This document shows positions 8,911-18,107 of a stretch of DNA of 64,000 nucleotides, piece after piece. This stretch comes from Myxococcales bacterium (lineage in GTDB: Bacteria; Myxococcota_A; Polyangia; Polyangiales; Polyangiaceae). The translations under genes were made by a program, and so were the position numbers. The notes under the pieces are model-generated. The model saw only the letters and a list, made by a program, of their open reading frames with translations, was not told the DNA's origin and made no database searches. Where the stretch lies: the NCBI GenBank assembly GCA_016794345.1, contig JAEUKE010000270.1, positions 264,541-328,540 of the forward strand. Reading direction: 5' to 3'. Position 1 is the first letter of the stretch. Every line of letters begins with the position of its first letter.

Positions 8911-8997
8911 GACGCCCAGCGCTCAGACGCCCAGCGCTCAGACGCCCAGCGGTCAGACGCCCAGCGGTCAGACGCCCAGCGGTCAGACGCCCAGCGT
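8911..8997. repeat. 15-bp tandem repeat array (about 6 copies) at the parB 3' end
   Basis: Units begin at 8911, 8926, 8941, 8956, 8971 and 8986. Consensus on the + strand is GACGCCCAGCGSTCA; the first two copies read GCT and the next three GGT at the variable site. The innermost copy is the last codons of parB: read on the minus strand it gives L-G-V-stop, and every further unit again supplies an in-frame TGA. The array looks like repeated slippage duplication of the gene's terminal 15 bases. Confidence 0.9.
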
Positions 8998-9894
8998 GCC
9001 CAGCAGCCTGTCGAGCTCGTCCAGCGAGCCGTAGTGGATCGCGATCTCGCCCGATCCGCCGTGGTCGTGCACCTCCACCCGGGTGCCGAAGCGGCGCGCG
9101 AGGCGCGCCTCGAGATCGCGCACCGAGGCGCTCTTCCCTGCGGGCCTCTCGGGGGAAGGGCCGTCTTTGGGGCCCTCCTTCTTCTTCCGGGCGGCGCGGA
9201 CCAGCTCCTCCACGCGTCGGACCGGGAGGCGTCCCCTGACGGTTTTGTCAGCGATGTCCTGCAGCGTCTTGTCGTCCGGCGCGCCGAGCAAGGCGCGGGC
9301 GTGACCCTCCGAGAGCTCGCGTGAGACGACGAGCGATCGCACCGTCGTCGGCAGCTTGAGCAGGCGCAGCGCGTTCGTGATCGTCGTGCGCTCCTTGCCG
9401 ACGCGCTCGGCGAGCGCCTCGTGTGTGTAGCCGTGCTCGCGAGCGAGCCTGTCGTACGCCTCGGCCACCTCGATGGGGTTCAGGTCCGCGCGCTGGATGT
9501 TCTCCACCAGCGCGAGCTCGAACGCGGCCGCGGGGCTCACGTCCTTGACGACGACGATCACCTCGCGAAGGCCTGCGCGCTGCGCTGCGCGCCAGCGCCG
9601 CTCGCCGGCGATGAGCTCGTATTTGTCGCCCGTGGGCCCGCCGCCCGGCAGGCGCCTCACGACGAGCGGCTCGATGATGCCGTGCTCGCGGATCGACGCC
9701 TCGAGGCTCGAGAGCTCCTCCTCGTCGAAGTGCTGCCTCGGCTGGCCCGGCTGCGGGACGATGCGCTCGATCGGACAGGCGAAGACGCTCTTGTCGCCGT
9801 AGGTCGCGACGGCCGGGCTCTTCGGCGGGGCAGCCGGCAGCAGGGCGTCGAGCCCGCGGCCGAGCGCGCGCTTCTTCTCGGGGCCCATCGTCAT
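8983..9894 (-). CDS. parB: Chromosome-partitioning protein ParB
   Basis: Encodes 303 aa; start ATG 9894 overlaps the parA stop by one base (TGATG). N-terminal domain (about 35-125) carries the ParB/Srx CTPase motifs, including I-A-G-E-R-R-W-R-A and the L-V-E-N-I-Q-R-x-D-L-N-P-I-E signature. A helix-turn-helix follows (about 140-190, THEALAERVGKERTTITNALRLL), then a linker and a C-terminal dimerisation region (about 250-303). It binds parS sites, loads SMC and works with ParA in origin segregation. No canonical parS was noticed in this window. Its stop codon is the edge of the 15-bp tandem repeat. Confidence 0.97.
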   Translation of the reverse strand: MTMGPEKKRALGRGLDALLPAAPPKSPAVATYGDKSVFACPIERIVPQPGQPRQHFDEEELSSLEASIREHGIIEPLVVRRLPGGGPTGDKYELIAGERRWRAAQRAGLREVIVVVKDVSPAAAFELALVENIQRADLNPIEVAEAYDRLAREHGYTHEALAERVGKERTTITNALRLLKLPTTVRSLVVSRELSEGHARALLGAPDDKTLQDIADKTVRGRLPVRRVEELVRAARKKKEGPKDGPSPERPAGKSASVRDLEARLARRFGTRVEVHDHGGSGEIAIHYGSLDELDRLLGTLGV

Positions 9895-10802
9895 CAGCCT
9901 GCCTTTCGCTCGGCCTTCGCCGAAGCCTTGGCGCTGCCCTTCGCGGGCCTCGCGGGCTTCGTGGGCTTCTCGGGCTCCGGCTCGGCCGCCTGCTCGGGCT
10001 CCTCGGGCGCCGGCTCGCGCGCCTTCTCCGGCTCGGGCTCCTTCTTGGGGAAGCTCTCGAGGATCTCCCGTGCCAGCCCCAGGTAGGCCTGCGCGCCGCG
10101 CGACTGTGCGTCGTAGAGCAGGGCAGGGACGCCGTGTGACGGCGCCTCGGAGAGGCGGACGTTCCGCGGGATGACCGTGGAGTAGACCCGGAAGTGATCG
10201 CGGACCTCGTCCGCCACCTGATGGGTGAGCGAGTTGCGCCCGTCGAACATCGTGAGCACGACGCCCTCCACCGCGAGGTCGGGGTTGAAGGCTCCCTTGA
10301 TTCGGTCGATCGTCGCCATCAGGTGGGTGAGCCCCTCGAGGGCGAAGTACTCGCACTGGAGCGGCACGATCACGCGGTCGGCCGCGGACAGCGCGTTCAC
10401 CGTCAAGAGGCCGAGCGAGGGCGGGCAGTCGAGAATGACGAAATCGTAACGATCGCCGAGGGTCTCCAGCGCGGCGCGCAGCCTCGTCGCGCGATCGGCG
10501 AGGTCGACGAGCTCGAGCTCGGCCGCGACGAGGTCCTGCGTGGCGGGGACGATGTCGAGGCCCTTCACCGGCGTCGAGACGATGGCCTCGGCCAGCGTGC
10601 ACTGGCCGAGGAGCACGTCGTAGGTGCTGCGTTCGACGCTGCCTCGCGAGACGCCGGTCCCGCTCGTCGCGTTGCCCTGCGGGTCGCAGTCCACGAGCAG
10701 CACGGACACTTCTGCGGCCGCGAGGCTCGCTGCGAGGTTCACGCTGGTGGTGGTCTTTCCGACCCCGCCCTTTTGGTTCGCGACCGCGAAGATGACTGCC
10801 AC
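9894..10802 (-). CDS. parA: Chromosome-partitioning ATPase ParA (Soj family) with acidic/basic C-terminal tail
   Basis: Encodes 302 aa from GTG 10802, chosen because the product then begins VAVIFAVANQKGGVGKTT, like Soj/ParA proteins; an alternative GTG at 10871 would add 23 non-homologous residues. Deviant Walker A (K-G-G-V-G-K-T) is at residues 11-17. DCDPQGN follows, then the Walker B-like FVILDCPPS and the N-R-x-x-L-S-E-A-P-S-H-G motif. The last ~50 residues are an unusual Pro/Glu/Lys/Ala-rich tail absent from compact ParA proteins. It forms the parAB operon with the overlapping downstream gene. Confidence 0.96.
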   Translation of the reverse strand: MAVIFAVANQKGGVGKTTTSVNLAASLAAAEVSVLLVDCDPQGNATSGTGVSRGSVERSTYDVLLGQCTLAEAIVSTPVKGLDIVPATQDLVAAELELVDLADRATRLRAALETLGDRYDFVILDCPPSLGLLTVNALSAADRVIVPLQCEYFALEGLTHLMATIDRIKGAFNPDLAVEGVVLTMFDGRNSLTHQVADEVRDHFRVYSTVIPRNVRLSEAPSHGVPALLYDAQSRGAQAYLGLAREILESFPKKEPEPEKAREPAPEEPEQAAEPEPEKPTKPARPAKGSAKASAKAERKAG

Positions 10803-11226
10803 GGGAAGCCAGGTCCGTACACGACAGACGCCGCGCTTTCCACCCGCACTTTGTTGGCCCGACCGAATCACCGAACTAGGTTATCCCACATGTCGGCACA
10901 TGTGGGTGACAGTCGGACGCGCCGGGCGAGCTCGCTGAAGTCGAGCCTCCGGGTCGCGCTCGACGCCCCCGCGAGCGTCGGCCCGAAAGAGCGCATCCTC
11001 GAGAGCGCCTTCTGGCTCGCGCCTCGCGTCACCCCCAGCGTCGCGCCGGTTGCCAGCTTGTGGTCCCGCGCTCGCGCACCGCTCCCCCGGTCCGTCGACT
11101 GACGGCCGGCTTCGCTTCCTTCTCCTTCTTCGTTCCTCCGAACTCCACCGTCGCCCGCCCGCGCATTCCCAGCGCGAAGCGGACGGCTCTCCGCGCCCTT
11201 TCGCCTTCTCCCGAGGGAGGATTGCC
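10803..11226. other. Intergenic region upstream of parA and of a 56-aa gene
   Basis: About 420 bases between divergent parA and the small gene at 11227. It contains the 22-bp palindrome at 10885-10906. From about 11100 to 11215 there is a pyrimidine-rich stretch (CTTCCTTCTCCTTCTTCG), probably leader for the small gene. A 70-codon open frame (10890-11102) starts inside the palindrome but shows no homology I recognise. No RNA gene or recognisable parS was seen. Confidence 0.6.
10885..10906. promoter_or_regulatory. Perfect 9-bp inverted repeat upstream of parA
   Basis: CCCACATGT - CGGC - ACATGTGGG, a perfect palindrome with a 4-bp centre. It lies 83 bases upstream of the preferred parA start. 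The arm is unlike the consensus parS core GTTNCACGTGAAAC, so this is more probably an operator or regulator site than a parS, but the sequence cannot settle this. Confidence 0.55.
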
Positions 11227-11397
11227 ATGTCGCTTCCGAAATCGTTCAAGAACTACGCCGAATTCGAACGCGAGATTCTGGCCACCGAGCGCCGCATCGG
11301 CCTGTCGCTGGAAGAGATGGTCGAAGACAACGCCTTCGACGCCGAGCTCGAGACCGACTCCGACGATCCGTTCGCCGAGATGGCCAAGGACTACTAG
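11227..11397 (+). CDS. Small acidic hypothetical protein (56 aa)
   Basis: ATG 11227 is preceded by a strong GAGGGAGG ribosome-binding site with 6-base spacing, much better than those of most genes here, and the stop is TAG 11397. The protein is highly charged: a basic N-terminus with KSFKNYAEFEREIL, a central helix, then an acidic tail (ELETDSDDPFAEMAKDY). It has no signal peptide or membrane segment. A two-helix protein-binding adaptor is plausible, but no family is recognised. It is followed directly by two stacked inverted repeats, compatible with its own transcript end. Confidence 0.7.
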   Translation: MSLPKSFKNYAEFEREILATERRIGLSLEEMVEDNAFDAELETDSDDPFAEMAKDY

Positions 11398-12006
11398 TTT
11401 TTGATCAAGCGCTGTCGCGCTTGAGGTCGCGCGACCTCGCCGTCCGAAGCCGAGTGCCGAGACCGATGGCGAGTACGGCGCCGGGACCGATTCAGGTGAA
11501 GCCTCGCCGATCGAGCCCAACATTCTGCTCGACCTCGCCCCGCAGAACCTCCCCAGCCAGGGGGCTGAGGCAGCCCCCTCAAACGCTGCGCGTTTTCACC
11601 CCGACTCCGCTGCAACTGCGCTTCGCTCCGTCGGACCTTGCCTGCACTCCGTCCAGCAAGCTGGACTCCGTGCACGCGGTTCGCGCTGCGCGCGGGGCCC
11701 CAACCCCGCTTGCTCGCCCCCTGAACCGCCTCACGTTCTCTCGCTTGTTTAGGGACTAGTTGGTTGGGTCGAGCGCAGAGCGCTCGACGAAGCGCACGGC
11801 CGAGGGCTCGCCGCGCATCGAAGCTCCCCAACCCCGCTTGCTCCCGACCGGAGCCGCAAAGACTTAAACCGCTCTCTTCCCGGGGAAGCGGTTGGCCCCG
11901 AAGGAGACGCCTCTCTCCTTCGGGGCCGTTTTTTTGAGCGCGGATCGCGGCGGTCCCGTTTCGCATTTGCCGCAAGGGCGCGGGTCCGGTAAAGCCTCCG
12001 CCCCCC
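11398..12006. other. 609-bp non-coding, hairpin-rich region upstream of tig
   Basis: No credible gene on either strand. Structures seen: CAAGCGC-TGTC-GCGCTTG (11406-11423) immediately followed by AGGTCGC-GCGACCT (11424-11437); GTCGAGCGC-AGA-GCGCTCGAC (11768-11788); an 18-bp direct repeat CCCCAACCCCGCTTGCTC at 11698-11715 and 11826-11843; and the terminator at 11894-11935. Short self-complementary words such as GCTGCAACTGCGC and GTCCAGCAAGCTGGAC add to the folding potential. It could encode a structured RNA or be a decayed intergenic repeat element. Confidence 0.6.
11894..11935 (+). terminator. Strong Rho-independent terminator
   Basis: Perfect 13-bp stem GGCCCCGAAGGAG (11894-11906) / CTCCTTCGGGGCC (11915-11927) with an 8-base loop, then G and seven T residues (11929-11935). 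The T-run is on the + strand, so it ends + strand transcription coming from the 11.2-11.9 kb region and insulates tig. A smaller hairpin (AACCGCT...AGCGGTT) lies just upstream at about 11867-11893. Confidence 0.9.
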
Positions 12007-13272
12007 ATGCAGGTCAGTGTCGAGAAGCTCTCCCCCGTCGTCGTCGAGTTCTCCGTCGAGGTCCCTGTCGAGCGCGTGAAGTCCGAAGTGGCTCGTGCGT
12101 ACCAGAGCCTCCAGAAGAACGCTCATGTCCGCGGCTACCGCCCGGGCAAAGCACCGCGCGACATCCTGATCCACCTCTACGGCCCGCGTGTCCACGCGGA
12201 CGTCGCCCAGCGCCTCGTCGACGAGACGTTGCCGGTCGCGCTCTCGGAGAAGTCGGTGCAGCCGCTGTCCAAGCCGGCGATCGCGCCGAACGAACTGTCG
12301 CCCGAGGCGTCGTTCGTCTACCGCGCGCGCTTCGAGGTCCGCCCCGAGGTGAGCGAGGTAAAGTGGGAAGGCCTCGCCGTCAAGCGGCCGAAGCTCGACA
12401 TCCCGGAGAGCGCGATCGACGCGCGCATCGAGGAGCTGCGTCGCGAGCACTCCACCCTGCAGGCGCCGGAGCCCGAGCGCGCCGCGAAGGACGGCGACGT
12501 CGTCGGCGTCAGCTTCGTGCTCGAGATCGACGGCACCGCGCACCCGTCCGGCGAGCAGTCGATCACGACCGAGCTCGGTCGCGGCGAGACCATGAAGGAG
12601 ATCGAGCAGGCGCTCAGCGGCGCCAGCGTCGGCGACACGAAGGAGGTCTCGGTGGACTTCCCGCAGAACCACCCGGCCCAGGATCTCCGCGGCAAGAAGG
12701 GCACGTTCAAGATCACCGTCAAGGAGATCAAGGAGCGCGTCCTGCCGGCCGTCGACGACGAGCTCGCGAAGGACTGCGGCGACTACGCCGATCTCGCCGC
12801 CCTCAAGGGCAAGCTCCGCGAGGAGCTCGAGAAGGCCGCCAAGCAGCGCCAGAGCGAGGTGGTCGCCGAGCAGCTCGTCGAGCAGCTCTGCAGCGCCAAC
12901 CCCATCCCGGTGCCGCCGACCCTCGTCGAGCAGCAGGCCGCGATGACCGAGCGCGAGCTCACGCAGCAGGCACGCCGCATGGGCCAGCGCATCGACCCGA
13001 ACGCGCTCCGCGCGGGCGCCCGCGCCGACGCCGAGAAGAAGGTGCGCGCGGGCCTGCTGATGGCCGAGATCGCGAAGATCAAGAGCGTCAAGGTCGAGGA
13101 GGCCGACATCGAGAAGGGCTACACGGAGCTCGCCGCCCAGACCGGGAAAAACGTCGCCAAGCTCAAGGCGGAGTACCGCGACCCCAAGAAGCGCGAGATG
13201 CTCATCGCCATGATCCTCGAGGACAAGATCCTGGACCTGCTCGAAGGCGCGGCTGCGGTTACGGAAGAGTGA
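12007..13272 (+). CDS. tig: Trigger factor
   Basis: Encodes 421 aa, the usual trigger factor length. Ribosome-associated chaperone for nascent chains. The N-terminal ribosome-binding loop is present as RGYRPGKAP (residues about 42-50; consensus GFRxGKxP). An FKBP-like domain occupies about 155-245 (GDVVGVSFVLEIDG; family members have weak prolyl isomerase activity), and the long helical C-terminal arms occupy about 250-421. No clear Shine-Dalgarno precedes ATG 12007. It heads the classical tig-clpP-clpX-lon order, with a hairpin after its stop. Confidence 0.96.
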   Translation: MQVSVEKLSPVVVEFSVEVPVERVKSEVARAYQSLQKNAHVRGYRPGKAPRDILIHLYGPRVHADVAQRLVDETLPVALSEKSVQPLSKPAIAPNELSPEASFVYRARFEVRPEVSEVKWEGLAVKRPKLDIPESAIDARIEELRREHSTLQAPEPERAAKDGDVVGVSFVLEIDGTAHPSGEQSITTELGRGETMKEIEQALSGASVGDTKEVSVDFPQNHPAQDLRGKKGTFKITVKEIKERVLPAVDDELAKDCGDYADLAALKGKLREELEKAAKQRQSEVVAEQLVEQLCSANPIPVPPTLVEQQAAMTERELTQQARRMGQRIDPNALRAGARADAEKKVRAGLLMAEIAKIKSVKVEEADIEKGYTELAAQTGKNVAKLKAEYRDPKKREMLIAMILEDKILDLLEGAAAVTEE

Positions 13273-13328
13273 CGGCGTCGCCGCCCTCGCCGACAGACAG
13301 GCCTTCCCTGTAGATTCCTCCCCCCCGG

Positions 13329-13352
13329 CCCCCCTCCGTTCGCGGAGGGGGG
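13329..13352. repeat. GC hairpin, copy 1 of a three-member family (tig-clpP gap)
   Basis: CCCCCCTCCG - TTCG - CGGAGGGGGG: perfect 10-bp stem with a stable UUCG-type tetraloop, between tig and clpP. Flanks CCGG before and AGGG after resemble the copies at 15553 and 29169. No T-run follows on the + strand, so a Rho-independent terminator is doubtful; it could affect mRNA stability or partial termination. Confidence 0.75.
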
Positions 13353-13410
13353 AGGGCGCGTCGCGGACTTCGACATCCCCCAGACCTCACGCTATATCTC
13401 CGGACCCCTC

Positions 13411-14115
13411 ATGCGACGAATCGAGAACCGTACGCAGGCGATGCAGTTTCTGGAGGCGAGCGGAGAGCGGCTCGCCGGCGAGCACGATCAGGCGACGCGC
13501 GAGCTCGGTCACTACATCATCCCGTCGGTCACGGAGATCACCCACCGCGGCGAGCGCGAGTGGCACATCTTCAGCCGCCTCCTGAAGGACCGCATCGTGT
13601 TCCTCGGGACGGACGTGGACGACTACGTCTGCAACGCGGTCATCGCTCAGCTCCTCTTCCTGGAGAGCGAAGACCCCGACAAAGACGTGCAGATCTACAT
13701 CAACAGCCCGGGCGGCGTGGTGACGGCCGGCATCGGCATCTACGACACCATGCAATACGTCCGCTGCCCGGTCTCGACCATGTGCATCGGGCAGGCCGCG
13801 AGCATGGGCGCCATTCTTCTGGCCGCGGGCCAGAAGAAGCGGCGGTTCAGCCTGCCGAACTCCCGCATCATGATCCACCAGCCGCTCGGCGGGGCGCGCG
13901 GGCAGGCCACCGACATCGAAATCCAGGCTCGCGAGATCAAGCGGATCAAGGACCTCTTGATCCAGATCCTGGTGGACGCGACCGGGAAGGACCGCGACCA
14001 AATCGCAAACGATGTCGAGCGCGACTTCTACCTCACCGCGGCAGAGGCCAAAGAATATGGCCTCATCGACGAGGTGATTCCGAAGCGTGAGAAGCTGGCC
14101 AAGGACAGCCGGTGA
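13411..14115 (+). CDS. clpP: ATP-dependent Clp protease proteolytic subunit
   Basis: Encodes 234 aa, about 30 longer than typical ClpP because of an N-terminal extension before the conserved PSVTEITHRGEREWHIFSRLL segment; a processed or later start is possible. Catalytic triad is complete: Ser131 in QAASMGA, His156 in MIHQPLGG, Asp205 in RDFYLTA. It forms the 14-mer serine protease chamber fed by ClpX, whose gene follows by 132 bases. Cytosolic protein quality control and regulated proteolysis. Confidence 0.96.
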   Translation: MRRIENRTQAMQFLEASGERLAGEHDQATRELGHYIIPSVTEITHRGEREWHIFSRLLKDRIVFLGTDVDDYVCNAVIAQLLFLESEDPDKDVQIYINSPGGVVTAGIGIYDTMQYVRCPVSTMCIGQAASMGAILLAAGQKKRRFSLPNSRIMIHQPLGGARGQATDIEIQAREIKRIKDLLIQILVDATGKDRDQIANDVERDFYLTAAEAKEYGLIDEVIPKREKLAKDSR

Positions 14116-14247
14116 CGAGGCGCGGCCGGCCATCGTCTTGCCGCCGTTTGGGCCGAGGTCTAGACTCTTTCCCTTGGTCCCGCCCACCTTCGGAAGAGCG
14201 AGGCCGGTGCCGTAGAGGACTGTACCGTCAGTACACCAGAGGGCAGC

Positions 14248-15510
<1,263 letters not shown>

Positions 15511-15552
15511 CGCCACTCCGTTTCCTCGATGTCCGTTGTTTCTCCCCCCCAA

Positions 15553-15575
15553 CCCCCCTCACTGCGTGAGGGGGG
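15553..15575. repeat. GC hairpin, copy 2 of a three-member family (clpX-lon gap)
   Basis: CCCCCCTCAC - TGC - GTGAGGGGGG: perfect 10-bp stem, 3-base loop, lying between the clpX stop and the lon ATG, with its 3' edge only 20 bases from the lon start. That position may place the hairpin in the lon 5' leader, where it could influence translation initiation. Confidence 0.75.
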
Positions 15576-15595
15576 AGTAGGCGTAGCAGGCTGGG

Positions 15596-18106
15596 ATGTT
15601 CTTTAAGTCGGACGGGCGCGGGCGGACGAGCGGCGACAAGAGCATTCCGCTGGTGCCGCTCCGCGACATCATCATCTTCCCCCACATGGTCTCGCAGCTC
15701 TTCGTGGGCCGCGAGAAGAGCATCGCCGCGCTCGACGAGGCGATGAGCCGCGACAAGTCGAAGGAGATCTTCCTCGCGGCTCAGCGTCACGCGAAGACGA
15801 ACGAGCCGGGCTTCGACGACATCTTCACGGTCGGCGCCGTCGGCGTGATCATGCAGCTGCTCCGCCTTCCTGACGGAACCGTCAGGGTCACGGTGGAGGG
15901 GCGCCGCCGCGCGCGCATCAAGCGCTTCGTCCAGGCGGACCCGTTCTTCGCCGTCGACTGGGAGGAGATCCCCGAGGTCGTGGAGCAGGGCGTCGAGATC
16001 GAGGCGCTCATGCGGAGCGTCGCCTCGACGTTCGGCGAATACGGCAAGCTCAACAACAAGAAGATCGGCCCCGAGCTCGTCGTGAGCGTCCAGGCGATCG
16101 ACGACCCGGCGCGCCTCAGCGACACGGTCATCGCCAACCTTCCCACGGTCAAGCTCTCGGATCGTCAGGGGCTCCTCGAGACCCCCGACGCCCGCGCCCG
16201 CCTCGAACGCCTCATGGAGCTCATGCAGGCGGAGATCGAGATCCTTCAGGTGGAGAGGAAGATCCGCTCCCGCGTCAAGAAGCAGATGGAGAAGACGCAG
16301 AAGGAGTACTACCTGAACGAGCAGATGCAGGCCATCCAGAAGGAGCTGGGCGGCGGCGAGCGCGACGAGTTCAAGAACGAAATCCAAGAGGTCGAGGCCA
16401 CGCTCAAGAACAAGCGGATGAGCGAAGAGGCCGCGCAGAAGGTCCGCAAAGAGCTCAAGAAGCTCAAGATGATGCACCCGACGAGCGCCGAGGCGACCGT
16501 CGTGCGCAACTACATCGACTGGATCCTCGAGCTCCCCTGGTACGACAAGACCGAAGAACGCTTCGACCTCAAAGAAGCCGAGGCCATCCTCGAAGAGGAC
16601 CACTACGGCCTGAAGAAGATCAAGGAGCGCATCCTCGAGTACCTCGCGGTGCAGGCGCTCACGAAGAAGCTGAAGGGCCCGGTGCTCTGCTTCGTCGGCC
16701 CGCCCGGCGTCGGCAAGACGAGCCTCGGCAAGAGCATCGCCCGCGCGACCGGCCGCAAGTTCGTGCGCCTCGCGCTCGGCGGCGTCCGCGACGAGGCGGA
16801 GATCCGCGGCCACCGGCGCACGTACATCGGCGCGCTCCCCGGCAAGATCGTCCAGAGCCTGAAGAAGGTCGGCGCGGGCAACCCGGTGTTCCTGCTCGAC
16901 GAGGTCGACAAGATGTCGAGCGACTTCCGCGGCGACCCCGCGGCGGCCCTGCTCGAGGTGCTCGATCCCGAGCAGAACCACGCGTTCAACGATCACTATC
17001 TCGACCTCGACTACGATCTCTCGGACGTGATGTTCATCACGACGGCGAACTCGCTGTCGGGCATCCCGGTCCCCCTGCAGGACCGCATGGAGATCATCCA
17101 GCTCTCCGGCTACACCGAATTCGAGAAGCTCAACATCGCGCAGAAGTACCTCGTCCCGCGCCAGCGGCACGACTGCGGCCTCGACGACGTCGAGGTCGAC
17201 ATGAGCGAGGGGGCGATTCGCACGATCATCCACCACTACACGAAGGAGAGCGGCGTTCGCTCGCTCGAGCGCGAGATCGCCAGCGTGTGCCGCAAGCTCG
17301 CCCGGCGCGTGGTGGAGGAGGGCAAGGACCAGCGCATCGAGGTGACCGCGCGCGCGATCCCCAAGCTCCTCGGCGTGCCGAAGTACCGCGTCGGCAAGGC
17401 GGAGGAGAAGAGCGAGGTCGGCCTCGTCAACGGCCTGGCCGTGACGAGCGTCGGCGGCGACCTCCTCCCCGCGGAGGCCACGGTCTTCCCCGGCAAAGGC
17501 AAGGTCACCATCACCGGCCTCGTCGAGAAGGGCATGGAAGAGAGCGGGCAGGCGGCCATGAGCTACGTGCGAGCCCGCCTCGAGCGCCTCGGCCTCCCGG
17601 AGGACATCCACCAGAAGGTGGACGTGCACGTGCACTTCCCCGACTTCGTCAAGAAAGACGGCCCGAGCGCCGGCGTGACGATCGTCACCGCGATCGTGAG
17701 CGCATTGCTCAAGGCGCCGGTCCGACACGACCTGGCGATGACGGGGGAGATCACCCTCCGCGGGCGCGTGCTCCCCATCGGCGGCGTGAAGGAGAAGCTC
17801 CTCGCGGCTCACCGCTCGCGCATCGCGACGGTGCTCCTCCCCAAGGAGAACCGCAAGGACCTGCGCGACGTCCCGCGGCGCGTGCTCGCGTCGCTGCGGC
17901 TCGTCCTGGTCGACCACATCGACGACGTCCTGCGGGAGGCGCTCATCGTGGACGACCCCGACAAGCTCTTCGGGCCCACGCACGGCGTCGTGGAGTACCG
18001 CGGCGGGGAGCTCTACGCGGAGCCCGCGCAGGCCCCGGCGGCGCCGCAGCCCGCCCCGGGCGGAACGCCCGAGCCTGCCCCGGACGGTAGGCCCGCGGCG
18101 GAATAG
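15596..18106 (+). CDS. lon: ATP-dependent Lon protease
   Basis: Encodes 836 aa. N-terminal substrate-binding domain (about 15-205, starting IPLVPLRDIIIFPHMV), a helical linker with coiled-coil character (about 205-330), AAA+ module with Walker A GPPGVGKT at about 368-375 and Walker B VFLLDEVDK, and C-terminal protease domain with the Ser-Lys dyad: Ser about 691 in KDGPSAGV and Lys about 733 in GGVKEK. The last 30 residues are an Ala/Pro-rich tail. It degrades misfolded and regulatory proteins; in Myxococcus, Lon homologues are needed for growth and development (family knowledge). Confidence 0.97.
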   Translation: MFFKSDGRGRTSGDKSIPLVPLRDIIIFPHMVSQLFVGREKSIAALDEAMSRDKSKEIFLAAQRHAKTNEPGFDDIFTVGAVGVIMQLLRLPDGTVRVTVEGRRRARIKRFVQADPFFAVDWEEIPEVVEQGVEIEALMRSVASTFGEYGKLNNKKIGPELVVSVQAIDDPARLSDTVIANLPTVKLSDRQGLLETPDARARLERLMELMQAEIEILQVERKIRSRVKKQMEKTQKEYYLNEQMQAIQKELGGGERDEFKNEIQEVEATLKNKRMSEEAAQKVRKELKKLKMMHPTSAEATVVRNYIDWILELPWYDKTEERFDLKEAEAILEEDHYGLKKIKERILEYLAVQALTKKLKGPVLCFVGPPGVGKTSLGKSIARATGRKFVRLALGGVRDEAEIRGHRRTYIGALPGKIVQSLKKVGAGNPVFLLDEVDKMSSDFRGDPAAALLEVLDPEQNHAFNDHYLDLDYDLSDVMFITTANSLSGIPVPLQDRMEIIQLSGYTEFEKLNIAQKYLVPRQRHDCGLDDVEVDMSEGAIRTIIHHYTKESGVRSLEREIASVCRKLARRVVEEGKDQRIEVTARAIPKLLGVPKYRVGKAEEKSEVGLVNGLAVTSVGGDLLPAEATVFPGKGKVTITGLVEKGMEESGQAAMSYVRARLERLGLPEDIHQKVDVHVHFPDFVKKDGPSAGVTIVTAIVSALLKAPVRHDLAMTGEITLRGRVLPIGGVKEKLLAAHRSRIATVLLPKENRKDLRDVPRRVLASLRLVLVDHIDDVLREALIVDDPDKLFGPTHGVVEYRGGELYAEPAQAPAAPQPAPGGTPEPAPDGRPAAE

Positions 18107-18107
18107 G

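Noticed and set aside
8911..8997. Tandem repeat considered as CRISPR or parS cluster
   Set aside because: Units are contiguous 15-mers without spacers, not palindromic, and derived from the parB 3' end.
10880..10890. DnaA-box-like TTATCCCACA beside the palindrome
   Set aside because: Has an extra C compared with TTATNCACA and occurs singly, with no cluster, so no evidence for an origin.
10890..11102. 70-codon frame starting inside the palindrome near parA
   Set aside because: No ribosome-binding site, no homology recognised, Ser/Arg-rich; a short match ERILESAFWLA resembles TetR starts but the rest does not continue the fold.
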